64,000 nucleotides of DNA, taken from positions 115,908 to 179,907 of the forward strand of contig WTFU01000054.1 of assembly GCA_011523945.1 (NCBI GenBank), given 5' to 3'. The position numbers and the translations under genes are program-made. Below the pieces are notes generated by a model that saw only the letters and a list, made by a program, of their open reading frames with translations, was not told where the DNA came from and ran no database searches. Shown here piece after piece: positions 26,069-35,772 of the stretch. Position 1 is the first letter of the stretch, and each line of letters opens with the position of its first letter. Source of the stretch: Mariniblastus sp. (lineage in GTDB: Bacteria > Planctomycetota > Planctomycetia > Pirellulales > Pirellulaceae).

Positions 26069-26470
26069 TTTATTTGAGAAAAATCTGCCAGTTTGACACC
26101 TCGAAAGCTCGTTTTGTCAGTAAGCAGTAACGTGAGGATGATAATAATTAGAACTGAAAAAGAGTTTTTTCGTTGGCTCCCGTCACTCGAAAATCGGGAC
26201 AACTCAATTTGATAGCGGTTTCAAAGGCATCAATAACGAATGAACCCCAGTTCAAAACTAAAACAAATACCGAGAATTTACGTATAGATCATAGGCAAAC
26301 GGTCATTGCTAGTCCCCGTTAGAATCCTCCGAAACCTGTTTTTTGATTGAGATTGACCTATTTTGCGTCCAGATTGATACTAAATTGTCTCGGGGGACCT
26401 CGACTGGCAGATTTTATTGCCACACCGTTGTTTTCCGGTGGTATTTTTAATTGGAAGCTGGAGATCACCC
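26069..26470. other. intergenic region between thiE and the TPR gene
   Basis: 402 bases between divergent genes. No open frame that looks like protein, no tRNA and no TPP-riboswitch core were seen. It should hold both promoters. A minus-strand frame overlapping 26358-26760 is a shadow of the TPR gene. Confidence 0.5.
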
Positions 26471-27088
26471 ATGCGTTGGGGTCCATTATTGCTGTGTAGC
26501 TGGCCTGGATTACCGGGTCTCTGGTGTAAAGGCCGTTGGTCTTCACTGTTTGCAGCAATTGGTTTCTCAATCCTGTTGAACATTGCGTTGGTTTCCAGTT
26601 TTCTATGGAAGTGGTCACTTGGCGAAGCATTTCCACTAATTGCCTGGCCGGCGATTTGTTTAATTTGGGCCGCAACTGCTTTAGTTTCGTATAACCGCTT
26701 GACTGACTTGGTGGCAGTTCCAACAACCGACACGGTTGCCTCCGCCGAGCGACCCGACACCTTGTTTATTAACGCACAACACGAATACTTAAAGGGACAC
26801 TGGGGAGAAGCTCAGACTTTGTTGAATCGTCAAATTGAACAGCACCCGCGAGACATCGAATCTCGGCTATTACTAGCCACCTTGTTTCGGCATTCGCGGA
26901 AGTTAGATCAATCGCTTCAGCAACTTAGAGAGATAAGACGTTTTGACGAATCGGTAGAGTGGAATTTTGAGTGCGAACGAGAAGAAGAATTAATTCGAGA
27001 GATTATTTCAACGCAAGACAAGGAAAAACTCGAACATTCCTCCACATTAGAGGCAAACAAAAAAAATGAGTGGTCTGATGCCGCTTAA
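26471..27088 (+). CDS. membrane protein with TPR-like C-terminal part, upstream of clpC
   Basis: 205 residues from the ATG at 26471, preceded by GGAGA 6 bases upstream; an earlier ATG at 26417 lacks a site. The N-terminal 90 residues hold two or three hydrophobic segments (around 24-43 and 54-73). Residues about 95-165 form a helix-turn-helix repeat pair of TPR type (YLKGHWGEAQTLLNRQIEQH, then SRLLLATLFRHSRKLDQSL). The tail is Lys/Glu-rich. I recognise no named family. clpC follows after 114 bases on the same strand, but with its own candidate promoter. Confidence 0.65.
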   Translation: MRWGPLLLCSWPGLPGLWCKGRWSSLFAAIGFSILLNIALVSSFLWKWSLGEAFPLIAWPAICLIWAATALVSYNRLTDLVAVPTTDTVASAERPDTLFINAQHEYLKGHWGEAQTLLNRQIEQHPRDIESRLLLATLFRHSRKLDQSLQQLREIRRFDESVEWNFECEREEELIREIISTQDKEKLEHSSTLEANKKNEWSDAA

Positions 27089-27113
27089 TACAAACTCAAT
27101 AATCACGTATAAT
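27085..27113 (+). promoter_or_regulatory. candidate sigma-70-type promoter of clpC
   Basis: TTAATA (27085-27090), a 17-base spacer and a perfect TATAAT (27108-27113), about 90 bases before the clpC ATG. It overlaps the stop region of the TPR gene. No CtsR-type operator or CIRCE element was seen. Confidence 0.45.
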
Positions 27114-27202
27114 CGAAACGCAAAGAAAATCACCAACTAATAAAAACGACTTTCAGATTTTGAAATCTGAACAATCGATAGATTAGGACGAGGAACAGTT
27201 AT

Positions 27203-29803
27203 ATGTACGAACGCTTTACTGATCGAGCAAGAAAGGTCATGCAACTGGCCAATCAAGAGGCTCAGCGTTTCAATCACGAATACATCGGAACCGAGCATAT
27301 GCTGCTCGGGCTGGTAAAAGAAGGTACAGGTGTTGCCGCCAATGTCTTGAAAAATCTTGACGTTGACCTTCGAAAAATTCGCTTGGAGGTAGAGAAGTTA
27401 GTTCAAAGTGGTCCAGAAATGATCACGATGGGAAAACTCCCTCAAACCCCGCGAGCTAAAAAGGTCATCGAGTACTCGATGGAAGAGGCTCGTAATCTCA
27501 ATCATAACTTCGTCGGTACCGAGCACATTCTATTGGGACTTCTTCGTGAGCAAGAAGGAGTCGCAGCACAAGTACTTATGAATCTCGGGCTCAAGCTCGA
27601 AGAAGTTCGTGAGGAAGTTCTCAACCTCCTTGGGAACGGTCTTGAGGGAGGGGAAGGCTCGGAACGCGGGGGCCGCGAGAGTTCAAGTGGCAGTGAAGGC
27701 AGCGAACGGAAGCAGGGTGGAAAATCGAAAACCCCCGCACTCGATAGTTTCGGGAGAGACCTAACCGAATTAGCAAAACAAGGCAAATTGGATCCCGTTA
27801 TTGGTCGCTCCGAAGAAATCGAGCGTGCCATTCAGGTTCTATGCCGTCGAACCAAGAACAACCCGGTCCTTCTTGGTGAAGCCGGAGTTGGAAAAACAGC
27901 GATCGTTGAAGGTTTCGCTCAGCTAGTGGTTTCCGGGGAAGTTCCTGAAATCTTAGCCGAAAAACGGATCGTGGTTCTTGATCTAGCGATGATGGTTGCC
28001 GGAACTAAGTATCGCGGACAATTTGAAGAACGCATCAAAGCGGTAATGAATGAGGTCCGTCGTGCCAAAAACACGATTCTATTCATCGACGAATTACACA
28101 CACTTGTCGGAGCAGGCGGGGCAGAGGGGGCAATCGATGCCGCCAACGTACTTAAGCCTGCTCTCGCGCGTGGCGAGATTCAATGCATTGGAGCAACAAC
28201 GCTCGACGAATACCGTAAGTACATTGAAAAAGACAATGCACTGGCTCGTCGATTCCAGGAGATCATCGTTGAACCTACTTCCAATGAAGAGACCATCGAA
28301 ATTCTGAAAGGACTTCGTAAGAGATACGAAGAGCACCATCGTGTTCAGATCACTGATGATGCCGTTGCCTCAGCAGTTGATCTGTCTAGTCGTTACATCA
28401 CCGGTAGATGCCTTCCGGATAAAGCCATTGACGTTATCGACGAGGCGGGTGCACGTGTCCGATTACGAACAATGAGTCGTCCACCAGATCTGAAAGAAAT
28501 CGACGAAGATATCGAGCGTCTCAATAAAGAGAAGGAAGACGCGGTTGCTAATCAAGACTTTGAAAAAGCGGCCAACCTGAGAGATCAGGCCGACAAGCTT
28601 CGTAAAAAGAAGGATCAAATCAAACGGGAATGGCGCGAGAAGTCTCAGGAGACTGATGGCGTGGTAGACGAAGAGGTAATCGCAGAAGTCATTTCGAAAA
28701 TGACAGGCGTTCCTCTCACACGCCTATCCACCGAAGACTCGATGCGGCTGATGAAAATGGAAGAGGAACTTCACAAGAAAGTCGTCAGCCAGGACGCTGC
28801 TGTGGTGGCGATTTCGAAAGCTGTTCGAAGAAGTCGAAGTGGCTTAAAGGATCCTCGACGCCCGATCGGTTGTTTTATGTTTGCCGGCCCAACGGGTGTG
28901 GGCAAGACATTACTTTCCAAAGCGTTGGCTGAATTCATGTTCGGCGATGAAGAAGCTTTGGTTGCAATCGACATGTCTGAGTACATGGAGAAACACAACC
29001 TCAGCCGTTTGATCGGAGCCCCTCCGGGATACGTTGGCTACGAAGAAGGTGGCCAATTGACCGAGAAGATCCGCCGACGCCCGTACTCGGTCGTGCTGTT
29101 GGACGAGATCGAAAAAGCCCATCCCGATATTTTCAACATGCTTCTTCAGGTCATGGAAGAAGGACGCTTGACCGACAGCTTCGGGCGAAATATCGATTTC
29201 CGAAATGTCATTTTAATCATGACCACGAACGTCGGTGCACATGCGATAAAAAATGAATCACACTTTGGACTTCCAGGTGCCGGTGAAGATCAGTCGTTCG
29301 AAGGCATGAAGACTCGAGTTTATGACGAAATCAACAAAGCTTTCCGGCCAGAATTTCTCAACCGTCTCTCTGAGACGCCGATCATTTTCCGTCACCTTGA
29401 GAAGAAAGACCTCAAACTGGTCATTGACTTCGAATTGGCGAAGATTAGGGAGCGGCTCTCGGAACGCGGTTTTGAATTGATACTATCCAATGACGCCAAA
29501 GATTTCCTAATCAAAAAGGGAACTGACTTGGAGTATGGTGCCCGTCCATTGCGACGTGCCTTGGAAAATTATGTCGAAGATACGCTTTCGGAAGAACTGC
29601 TCAAAGGTAACTTCCAGGGTAAAAACCGTATCATTGTTGACGGAGTCAAGAATGATAAAGGTAAGATCACTGGGCTCAAATTCAACAGTGAATTTGTACC
29701 CCCACCGGAAGAACCGCCACAGGAAGAGGCGGTCGGAGTTGGCGTCGCAGACGACGATTCCGGTGATGATTCTCCGGAAAACTCTGGCACAACTGAAGAT
29801 TAA
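27203..29803 (+). CDS. clpC: ClpC-type AAA+ unfoldase of the Clp protease
   Basis: 866 residues. Two Clp N repeats occupy about 1-145, followed by a Gly/Ser-rich linker (150-175). The first AAA+ domain has Walker A GEAGVGKT near 224-231; a UVR motif ([19 protein letters not shown], about 442-460) marks it as ClpC rather than ClpA or ClpB; the second AAA+ domain has Walker A GPTGVGKT near 561-568 and ends with the D2-small domain [15 protein letters not shown]. The tail is acidic and Pro-rich. With ClpP it unfolds and degrades proteins in the cytoplasm. A strong terminator follows 29 bases after the stop. Confidence 0.95.
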   Translation: MYERFTDRARKVMQLANQEAQRFNHEYIGTEHMLLGLVKEGTGVAANVLKNLDVDLRKIRLEVEKLVQSGPEMITMGKLPQTPRAKKVIEYSMEEARNLNHNFVGTEHILLGLLREQEGVAAQVLMNLGLKLEEVREEVLNLLGNGLEGGEGSERGGRESSSGSEGSERKQGGKSKTPALDSFGRDLTELAKQGKLDPVIGRSEEIERAIQVLCRRTKNNPVLLGEAGVGKTAIVEGFAQLVVSGEVPEILAEKRIVVLDLAMMVAGTKYRGQFEERIKAVMNEVRRAKNTILFIDELHTLVGAGGAEGAIDAANVLKPALARGEIQCIGATTLDEYRKYIEKDNALARRFQEIIVEPTSNEETIEILKGLRKRYEEHHRVQITDDAVASAVDLSSRYITGRCLPDKAIDVIDEAGARVRLRTMSRPPDLKEIDEDIERLNKEKEDAVANQDFEKAANLRDQADKLRKKKDQIKREWREKSQETDGVVDEEVIAEVISKMTGVPLTRLSTEDSMRLMKMEEELHKKVVSQDAAVVAISKAVRRSRSGLKDPRRPIGCFMFAGPTGVGKTLLSKALAEFMFGDEEALVAIDMSEYMEKHNLSRLIGAPPGYVGYEEGGQLTEKIRRRPYSVVLLDEIEKAHPDIFNMLLQVMEEGRLTDSFGRNIDFRNVILIMTTNVGAHAIKNESHFGLPGAGEDQSFEGMKTRVYDEINKAFRPEFLNRLSETPIIFRHLEKKDLKLVIDFELAKIRERLSERGFELILSNDAKDFLIKKGTDLEYGARPLRRALENYVEDTLSEELLKGNFQGKNRIIVDGVKNDKGKITGLKFNSEFVPPPEEPPQEEAVGVGVADDDSGDDSPENSGTTED

Positions 29804-29832
29804 GCCACAGTTCTAAGTTGGATTAACGAATT

Positions 29833-29860
29833 CAAGCCCCGCTGGAATCAGCGGGGCTTG
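29833..29860 (+). terminator. rho-independent terminator of clpC
   Basis: An 11-base perfect stem, CAAGCCCCGCT (29833-29843) with AGCGGGGCTTG (29850-29860), 6-base loop, followed by TTTCATTTC. Confidence 0.85.
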
Positions 29861-29888
29861 TTTCATTTCGGAACTTGAATCCAACCTG

Positions 29889-31667
29889 CTACTGAAATCT
29901 CGCCTCCAGCCACCAGCTGATTTCACTCAAAACAGTAGCGTCAAGAGTTTCTTCAATGATCACATAATTACTCGGTGAACCGGTCTCACATTTTTGAAAA
30001 AGATGGTTTAACCCCGGTAACAAAATCTGTGTGAAATCCTGATTCCCAGCCTTGTCCATCGCAGATTTTATGGCAGGCATGTTCAGCTGAGGATCAACTT
30101 GAAGATCATTCTCACCAATCAGAGAAAGGACTGGGCAATGCGTTCGGCTAAGTGCGGTCGCCGGGTCAAATTCCAAAAAATATTTCATCCACTTTGACTT
30201 GAACATCATTGTCGTTTTTGTCGCAACATCGTTTAGACCATATTTCAATTTCTCGTCCTCGCTTAAATCAGCAAAAATGCCATTTAGCGAATTGGCGAAC
30301 GCTTCATCCATGGGAAGATTCTCATTTGATCTGGTAAGCGCAAGCCGTAACAACTCATCCTGCAGGTCAAGAATTTCATCTGGCAGACCCGCAACTGCTG
30401 CAATCTTTCTTGTCTGGTTTAAAACAATCTCGCGCCCGGTCACGCCCGTTCCAGCTAATAGAATGACACCCGCAACATCCGCATTGCGGCTCGCTACGAT
30501 TGGCCCAATAATCCCTCCTTCACTATGGCCGGCAAGAACAATTTTCTCGGGATCAATCTTCGGATTTTGTTGGGTCCACTCAAACACAACCTCCAAATCA
30601 TTTGCCAGATCCGCCGTCGTCGCGTCGACAAAACTGCCCTTGGATTCTCCAATCCCTCGGTCATCGTAACGCACAACGGCGAATCCTTTTTTGGTCAAAT
30701 AATCAGCAATGACTAAAAATGGACGATGCTCAAAGATCGTTTCATCGCGATCCTGCGGGCCGGAACCACTTGTCAAAATCACTGCGGGAAAAGGGCCTTG
30801 CCCCTTTGGCGTTGTGACGGTCCCGGCAAGTACTACATCGCTTGAATATTTTTTGTCTATCGAACTCGACTGTACTTTAAAATCGTCAGATTCATAATCA
30901 AAAGGAGGCTTAGGCGTTTGAGGCCGCTTTAACTCAGGTGACTTTGTTTGCTCGATTGGAATTCGTTTCAACACCAAAGGAAGTTTGGCACCGGATTGAA
31001 TCCAGGTTCCGTCAATCACTTTGCCGTCAGCCTCAAGCTTACCTATCACCTTGGCTGCCGTCGCTGGGATCGTCATCGTAACCCGATCCCCTTTTTGTTC
31101 AAAACCACCCTCTAATCCGTTGATTCCTTCGGTAAAGCTGTCTAGCTGGATCGACTTCTTCCCCTGAAAATTCACGAATACGCGAAACTGAAAATCAAAG
31201 TGTTTGGGGCCGGCTTCCATCTTGCCCACCCACGTCTCAATGTGTTTCGCAGGCTTCCAATCGTCAACAAGCTTAAACTCTACATTGAAATTTAGCCCCT
31301 GAGTGAACACTCCAGTTACCACGGTTTGATCTGCATTCATGTCACCGGCAAAAGAAACTCCCAGTTTCTTAATTTCAAATGTCAACTGCTTCGCCGTTCG
31401 CTCAACCTTGTCAAATGGGATAGGAGTCGCCACCTGATCCAAGCTCACCATCACCCCACTGTATGTACCGTCCTTTTCAGGTTTCAACCGCAACTGAAGT
31501 CGCAGTTGCTGTGGGCCAACTTTTAAAATACCCATCCATGTTTCGGATTTTTCCTGCCCAAAACACTGATTGATTGGTGTCAGTAGCAAAATGGCAACCA
31601 CCCCAGCGATTATCCAGCGCGAACAAAGCGAGAGATCGAAAGTCGCGTTACTCGATGTTTGAGCCAT
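29889..31667 (-). CDS. secreted alpha/beta hydrolase
   Basis: 592 residues from the ATG at 31665-31667, preceded by GGAGA; an earlier Met lacks a site. Residues about 15-37 are a signal peptide or anchor (WIIAGVVAILLLTPINQCFG). Residues 40-265 are two beta-rich repeats of one kind: both have a W(M/V)GK/GI(L/M)..GP..(L/F).(L/F)Q pattern, so this half is a duplication. The C-terminal 310 residues are an alpha/beta hydrolase with GHSEGG as nucleophile elbow (Ser), an Asp in GENDLQVD and His in GLNHLFQ. Peptidase or esterase activity is likely; the substrate is unknown. Confidence 0.8.
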   Translation of the reverse strand: MAQTSSNATFDLSLCSRWIIAGVVAILLLTPINQCFGQEKSETWMGILKVGPQQLRLQLRLKPEKDGTYSGVMVSLDQVATPIPFDKVERTAKQLTFEIKKLGVSFAGDMNADQTVVTGVFTQGLNFNVEFKLVDDWKPAKHIETWVGKMEAGPKHFDFQFRVFVNFQGKKSIQLDSFTEGINGLEGGFEQKGDRVTMTIPATAAKVIGKLEADGKVIDGTWIQSGAKLPLVLKRIPIEQTKSPELKRPQTPKPPFDYESDDFKVQSSSIDKKYSSDVVLAGTVTTPKGQGPFPAVILTSGSGPQDRDETIFEHRPFLVIADYLTKKGFAVVRYDDRGIGESKGSFVDATTADLANDLEVVFEWTQQNPKIDPEKIVLAGHSEGGIIGPIVASRNADVAGVILLAGTGVTGREIVLNQTRKIAAVAGLPDEILDLQDELLRLALTRSNENLPMDEAFANSLNGIFADLSEDEKLKYGLNDVATKTTMMFKSKWMKYFLEFDPATALSRTHCPVLSLIGENDLQVDPQLNMPAIKSAMDKAGNQDFTQILLPGLNHLFQKCETGSPSNYVIIEETLDATVLSEISWWLEARFQ

Positions 31668-32089
31668 TTCAAATTTCTCCAACAAAAACAATAGGGGTAA
31701 GAAACGCACCGTTTATACCATCGCACGGATCAATTACTAAATAATACTCGCTTGAACCAATTTCCCCGGATTCGACTTGGACATTCTCGTAGAATAACAG
31801 CCGACCCAAATGCTAAAACTCAAATCGCCCCGCTTTTTTGTTGGTTAAAAGGCACAACCTCTAATTCCTTCCCCGCGCCCCCCCCAATAAACGGTTGCTC
31901 CGGTCAAGAAAGGGCTCCGGTTTGCTTCGAAACCAACGGGAAAAAACACCTCGATCATGGAAATCCGTTGACTTTTAGGGATTGACGGTTGCGATGCCTG
32001 TAAGAATAGGTATCTTAACTGGCAGTGCGGCCTTAAGTAGATGTAGATTCTGGCAGGCACTGTTAGATTTCTTTTTAGGATTTTGAGTA
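31668..32089. other. intergenic region between hydrolase and cold-shock gene
   Basis: 422 bases between divergent genes. Minor frames here do not look like protein. The last 110 bases before the csp ATG contain two TTGAC boxes (31969-31973 and 31983-31987), but no good -10 at standard spacing. A long 5' leader for the cold-shock gene would be in keeping with that family. Confidence 0.45.
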
Positions 32090-32290
32090 ATGGCTGAAGG
32101 TACAATTAAGCGTTTGACTGACAAAGGTTTTGGATTCATTGACACTGGGACAAGCCAGGACATGTTTTTCCATTCATCAAACGTAGAAGGCGTCGGATTC
32201 GACGATCTTCGTGAAGGACAAACGGTAACTTACACCGAAGGTATGGGTCCAAAAGGTCCACGCGCTGAGAACGTAACACCTGTCGATTAA
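32090..32290 (+). CDS. cold-shock-domain protein
   Basis: 66 residues, a single cold-shock OB fold. RNP1 is KGFGFID (12-18) and RNP2 DMFFHSSNV (24-32). These proteins bind single-stranded RNA or DNA and act as RNA chaperones. The charged end (GPKGPRAENV) matches CspA-type proteins. A strong terminator follows 27 bases after the stop, so it is a single-gene transcript. Confidence 0.93.
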   Translation: MAEGTIKRLTDKGFGFIDTGTSQDMFFHSSNVEGVGFDDLREGQTVTYTEGMGPKGPRAENVTPVD

Positions 32291-32317
32291 GACTACATTC
32301 ATTGAATGTTTTCAAGG

Positions 32318-32341
32318 AAAGCCGGCTTTTTAGCCGGCTTT
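32318..32341 (+). terminator. rho-independent terminator of the cold-shock gene
   Basis: AAAGCCGGCT (32318-32327) pairs with AGCCGGCTTT (32332-32341) around TTTT, followed by TTTTATT. Confidence 0.9.
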
Positions 32342-32766
32342 TTTTATTGGCTTCCACACAACTGCCCCCAATTCCGCAGCTATAACTCGATCAAGCAGGG
32401 CTCAATACCGACAAAGCCAAATCACCCCCAATAAAATGGGCCTCTGTTACCAGTTCTATCACAAACTTATTTTGCTTAATCGCCAGCGCAGACCAGTCGA
32501 ATCCCGAGGAATTATTCGCTAGCACTCATTGCTGTGACCAGTCGATAGCATATGGTTTTTATAATGAAACTCGCTCGTTTCTTAGGAATTAACCAGCGTG
32601 AGAAAATCGAGCGAGGCAAACCCTCTCGTCTTTCTACCACCAGTCAGAAATTCTTTCCTAATCGTTAAAGTTACTCAAGCTGCACCGGTGTTAAGTCGAT
32701 GACAGAGATATGTATCCGTGGGGGGCACCACAGTACAGGCGTGCGCGCAGATTGTGCACTAATTTT
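32342..32766. other. intergenic region before the lipid-transport operon
   Basis: About 425 bases. The only possible gene is a 34-residue frame at 32564-32668 (starting MKLARFLGINQREKIERG), basic and without a ribosome binding site; I do not regard it as supported. The rest should hold the promoter of the mlaE-type operon. Confidence 0.4.
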
Positions 32767-33633
32767 ATGTCGACCGTTGCCTCTGACAATTCGAAGCCCC
32801 AGCTATCCACCCGAATTACGGGATGGTTCACCGACTGGGTATCGGACTGGGGCGAATTGGTAATCTCAAGCTGTGTTTCCCTTGGCGATTTTTGCCTTTT
32901 CATATTTAGCACCTTTCGCTGGATGTTTAGCCGTATACCTCGGGGTGAAACTCTCTGGCCAAACTTTTACCAAGTTGGTGTTTCAAGTTTGCCCGTAGTC
33001 GCTCTCACAGGCACCTTCATTGGCGTCGTCCTTGCATTGCAGAGCAGCTCGCAACTTGGCCACTATGGATTAACGAACCAATTGGGCGGAGTCATCAACT
33101 TGACCCTGGTGCGCGAACTTGGACCGGTTCTCGCAGCGACTATGCTGGCCGGTCGAGTCGGCAGCGCAATGGCAGCCGAACTGGGGACGATGCGTGTCAC
33201 CGAACAAATCGACGCCTTATCAGCGATGGGAGCAGACCCCATTCACTATTTAGTCGTGCCACGTTTTCTTGCATGTCTCTTCTTCATTCCAACACTCACA
33301 ATTATGGCTGATTTCATGGGTGTCGCTGGCGGCTATTTCTACAGCAACATCTGGCTGAATATCGATCAGCATTACTACTGGACGAACAGCGCAAAATTCG
33401 TCAACAACTTCGATCTGTTCACTGGGATTTTGAAAAGTCTATTTTTCGGGTCTGCGATTTCTCTAATTAGCTGCTACCAGGGGTTTAACTGCAAAGCAGG
33501 GGCTGAAGGAGTGGGTAAAGCAGCAACCTCATCTTTCGTGTTTGCGTTCATCGTCATTTTGATTCTCGACTTAAGCCTTGGTCTAACACTCAAGGCTGTA
33601 TACGAGTCGTGGTACCCTGGAGGGACTTATTAA
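32767..33633 (+). CDS. mlaE: MlaE-type lipid ABC transporter permease
   Basis: 288 residues from the ATG at 32767; a start at 32710 is possible but adds non-family sequence. Five to six hydrophobic helices. The conserved loop VRELGPVLAATMLAGRVGSAMAAELG (described as about residues 119-144) is the MlaE/YrbE signature that couples to the ATPase. It forms the inner-membrane channel of the phospholipid transport complex that keeps outer-membrane lipid asymmetry. The ATPase gene starts 1 base after its stop. Confidence 0.92.
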   Translation: MSTVASDNSKPQLSTRITGWFTDWVSDWGELVISSCVSLGDFCLFIFSTFRWMFSRIPRGETLWPNFYQVGVSSLPVVALTGTFIGVVLALQSSSQLGHYGLTNQLGGVINLTLVRELGPVLAATMLAGRVGSAMAAELGTMRVTEQIDALSAMGADPIHYLVVPRFLACLFFIPTLTIMADFMGVAGGYFYSNIWLNIDQHYYWTNSAKFVNNFDLFTGILKSLFFGSAISLISCYQGFNCKAGAEGVGKAATSSFVFAFIVILILDLSLGLTLKAVYESWYPGGTY

Positions 33634-33634
33634 A

Positions 33635-34468
33635 ATGATGATTGAACAACTACTTGATCAAGAACAAGAATCAATTGTCGATGTCGAAAGCTTGTCTGTT
33701 ACCTTTGGCAGCCAAGAAGTTCTCAAAGACATCACACTAAGAATTCCGCCCGGACAAACACTCGCTTTACTGGGTGAAAGTGGTTGCGGCAAAACCGTAT
33801 TGATGAAGTCAATTATTGGTTTAGTGAAACCAACCTGTGGAAAGATCGAATTTGACGGTGAAAACATCAATCAACTTACCGAGAGACAGCTCAGTCGCAT
33901 GCGTCTGCGGTACGGGTTCATCTTTCAGAATGCCGCGCTATTTGACAGCATGACCATCGGACAAAACGTCGCCTTTCCGTTGCGGCAACACGGGAGGTTC
34001 TCAGACAACCAAATACGGGAAATGGTACTGTCCCGGTTATCCGAAGTTGGCCTGCCGGATTCAGTCGTTTTCAAAAAACCGGCAGAACTTTCCGGAGGCA
34101 TGAGAAAGCGAGTGGGGCTCGCACGAGCGCTCATCATGAATCCAGAATTAATTATGTACGACGAGCCAACGACCGGACTCGACCCCATCATGAGCGATGT
34201 AATTAATGAACTCATTCTGCGAACACGGTCTCGAAACCCCGTGACCAGTATCGTCGTCACTCACGACATGCACACCGCCCGTAAGGTGGCAGACCGAGTC
34301 GTGATGCTGATTCCAAGGCAACGACTCGACCCGGGTGAAAACCAGGTTATTTTCGACGGCTCGGTCAAAGAACTTGAAACTTGTCGCGACCGCCGGGTAC
34401 AGCAATTCGTCAATGGCGAAGCAGGCGAGCGTTTGATGGAGATGCGCGCTAATGGCCACGACCAATAA
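33635..34468 (+). CDS. mlaF: MlaF-type lipid ABC transporter ATPase
   Basis: 277 residues. Walker A GESGCGKT (47-54), signature LSGGMRKRVGLARAL (152-166), Walker B LIMYDEPTTGLDP (Asp176-Glu177) and the switch His in VVTHDMHTARK. It powers phospholipid movement with the MlaE-type permease and the MCE protein that follows. The gene is directly joined to the permease gene and 65 bases from the MCE gene. Confidence 0.93.
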   Translation: MMIEQLLDQEQESIVDVESLSVTFGSQEVLKDITLRIPPGQTLALLGESGCGKTVLMKSIIGLVKPTCGKIEFDGENINQLTERQLSRMRLRYGFIFQNAALFDSMTIGQNVAFPLRQHGRFSDNQIREMVLSRLSEVGLPDSVVFKKPAELSGGMRKRVGLARALIMNPELIMYDEPTTGLDPIMSDVINELILRTRSRNPVTSIVVTHDMHTARKVADRVVMLIPRQRLDPGENQVIFDGSVKELETCRDRRVQQFVNGEAGERLMEMRANGHDQ

Positions 34469-34533
34469 ACTTTTTGTTAACTGACTTTTACGATAACTGA
34501 AATCAAAAACTTCGGCTTCCGAAGGTGAACAAC

Positions 34534-35772
34534 ATGGATGAAAGAATCTTAAAATTTCGAGTCGGCATTCTTGTCGTTATCTCGATGCTGATTTTAGGGA
34601 TTTTGATCCTCACCATCAGCGGAAAACCATTCTTTGGCAGTTCCTACCAAATCTCAGGACAGACGGACGATGCAGCCGGCATCTCCAGTGGAACACCCAT
34701 TAAGAAATTTGGGTTGCCGATTGGACGCGTTACCAAGGTAGCTCCTTCGGCCGATGGAAAGGGAGTTACCTTATGGATGAGTATTCAGGAATCCGATGAC
34801 AACGGGCAGAAGCAAATGATTGACACTTCCAAAGAAATGGCAGTGATCGGCTCCGAATCTATTCTCGGTGATGTCGTTATCAACATAGTGCCCACACAAG
34901 AGGGCTACGAAAAAAGCAACAATGAGTCAGAAATTTATATCGCAAAAAATAATCCGATCGAAGCAGTTCTCGGAGAACAAGGCTCGAAGATTGTGTCGAA
35001 TTTAGAGAGCATATTATCTCCCAATGCTGACGTGAAAACAAATTTCGGCGATACCGTAACCAAGATCTCGAAAGCTGCTGAGACCATTACTACAATGTTT
35101 TCCACTCAACCCGACGAAGAAGATTCGTTAAATGTTGCTAGCGCGATTGCGAATCTCAAAGAGACCTCAGATTCAATCAAAGACATGTTTCAGCGGGACA
35201 AGGATAAACAACCCAATTTCGCAGACGCCATTGCGAACTTTGATAACCTACTGGGAGCCAACGGAGAAAAACCAATAACTTTTCGCAATACGCTCAACAG
35301 TATCGACAAGAGCATTAAGATCACGTCGAGCAGTATTAAGGATGCATCAGACGCAGCTAAAAACACACTAGAGAGTTACGAAGAAATTCCCAAAAAATGG
35401 ACCGGGACGGTTAAGGACAGAGTTATTAAGTTTTTCGACGATGCAGATAAAACTGTTTTGAGTTGGAAGCCGGAACCGAAATCACTGCTAGGAAAAGCCC
35501 TGACGGACGAGGTACAGGACCGCGACTTCAATGAGACCATTAAAGACATTGCCAAGATTACTCGCGCCACAAAAGACATCGTGGAGAATAAAGCAATTGA
35601 AAGTATCCTCGTAAAGCTCGACCTCCTCCTCACCGATTTGCGGTACTTTGGAGATTCACTTGCCCGCAACCCTGGCTCCATCGCGAGAGGTGCGCTGAGA
35701 CCTCGCAACGACTTCGGGCCCAAAAGTTCACCTTCAATCATCTGGGAAGAGGACGGTTACTTTCAGGAATGA
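34534..35772 (+). CDS. mlaD: MCE-domain (MlaD-type) lipid-binding protein
   Basis: 412 residues from the ATG at 34534, with AAGGTG 6 bases upstream; a GTG at 34525 is the alternative. An N-terminal membrane anchor (about 9-29, VGILVVISMLILGILILTIS) is followed by an MCE domain (about 38-125, containing DAAGISSGTPIKKFGLPIGRV). The remaining 285 residues are a long, mostly helical periplasmic tail with repeated Ser/Thr-Asp-Ala patterns, much longer than E. coli MlaD, perhaps forming a needle-like tunnel. The stop overlaps the MOSC gene start as ATGA. Confidence 0.88.
   Translation: MDERILKFRVGILVVISMLILGILILTISGKPFFGSSYQISGQTDDAAGISSGTPIKKFGLPIGRVTKVAPSADGKGVTLWMSIQESDDNGQKQMIDTSKEMAVIGSESILGDVVINIVPTQEGYEKSNNESEIYIAKNNPIEAVLGEQGSKIVSNLESILSPNADVKTNFGDTVTKISKAAETITTMFSTQPDEEDSLNVASAIANLKETSDSIKDMFQRDKDKQPNFADAIANFDNLLGANGEKPITFRNTLNSIDKSIKITSSSIKDASDAAKNTLESYEEIPKKWTGTVKDRVIKFFDDADKTVLSWKPEPKSLLGKALTDEVQDRDFNETIKDIAKITRATKDIVENKAIESILVKLDLLLTDLRYFGDSLARNPGSIARGALRPRNDFGPKSSPSIIWEEDGYFQE

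Noticed and set aside
26069..26300. Possible TPP riboswitch upstream of thiE
   Set aside because: The conserved CUGAGA and ACCUGAUC core segments were not found on the minus strand.
26358..26760. Minus-strand frames over the TPR gene
   Set aside because: They are antisense to a frame with a good ribosome binding site, hydrophobic helices and TPR pattern.
32564..32668. 34-residue frame before the mlaE-type gene
   Set aside because: No ribosome binding site and too short to judge; recorded in the intergenic entry only.
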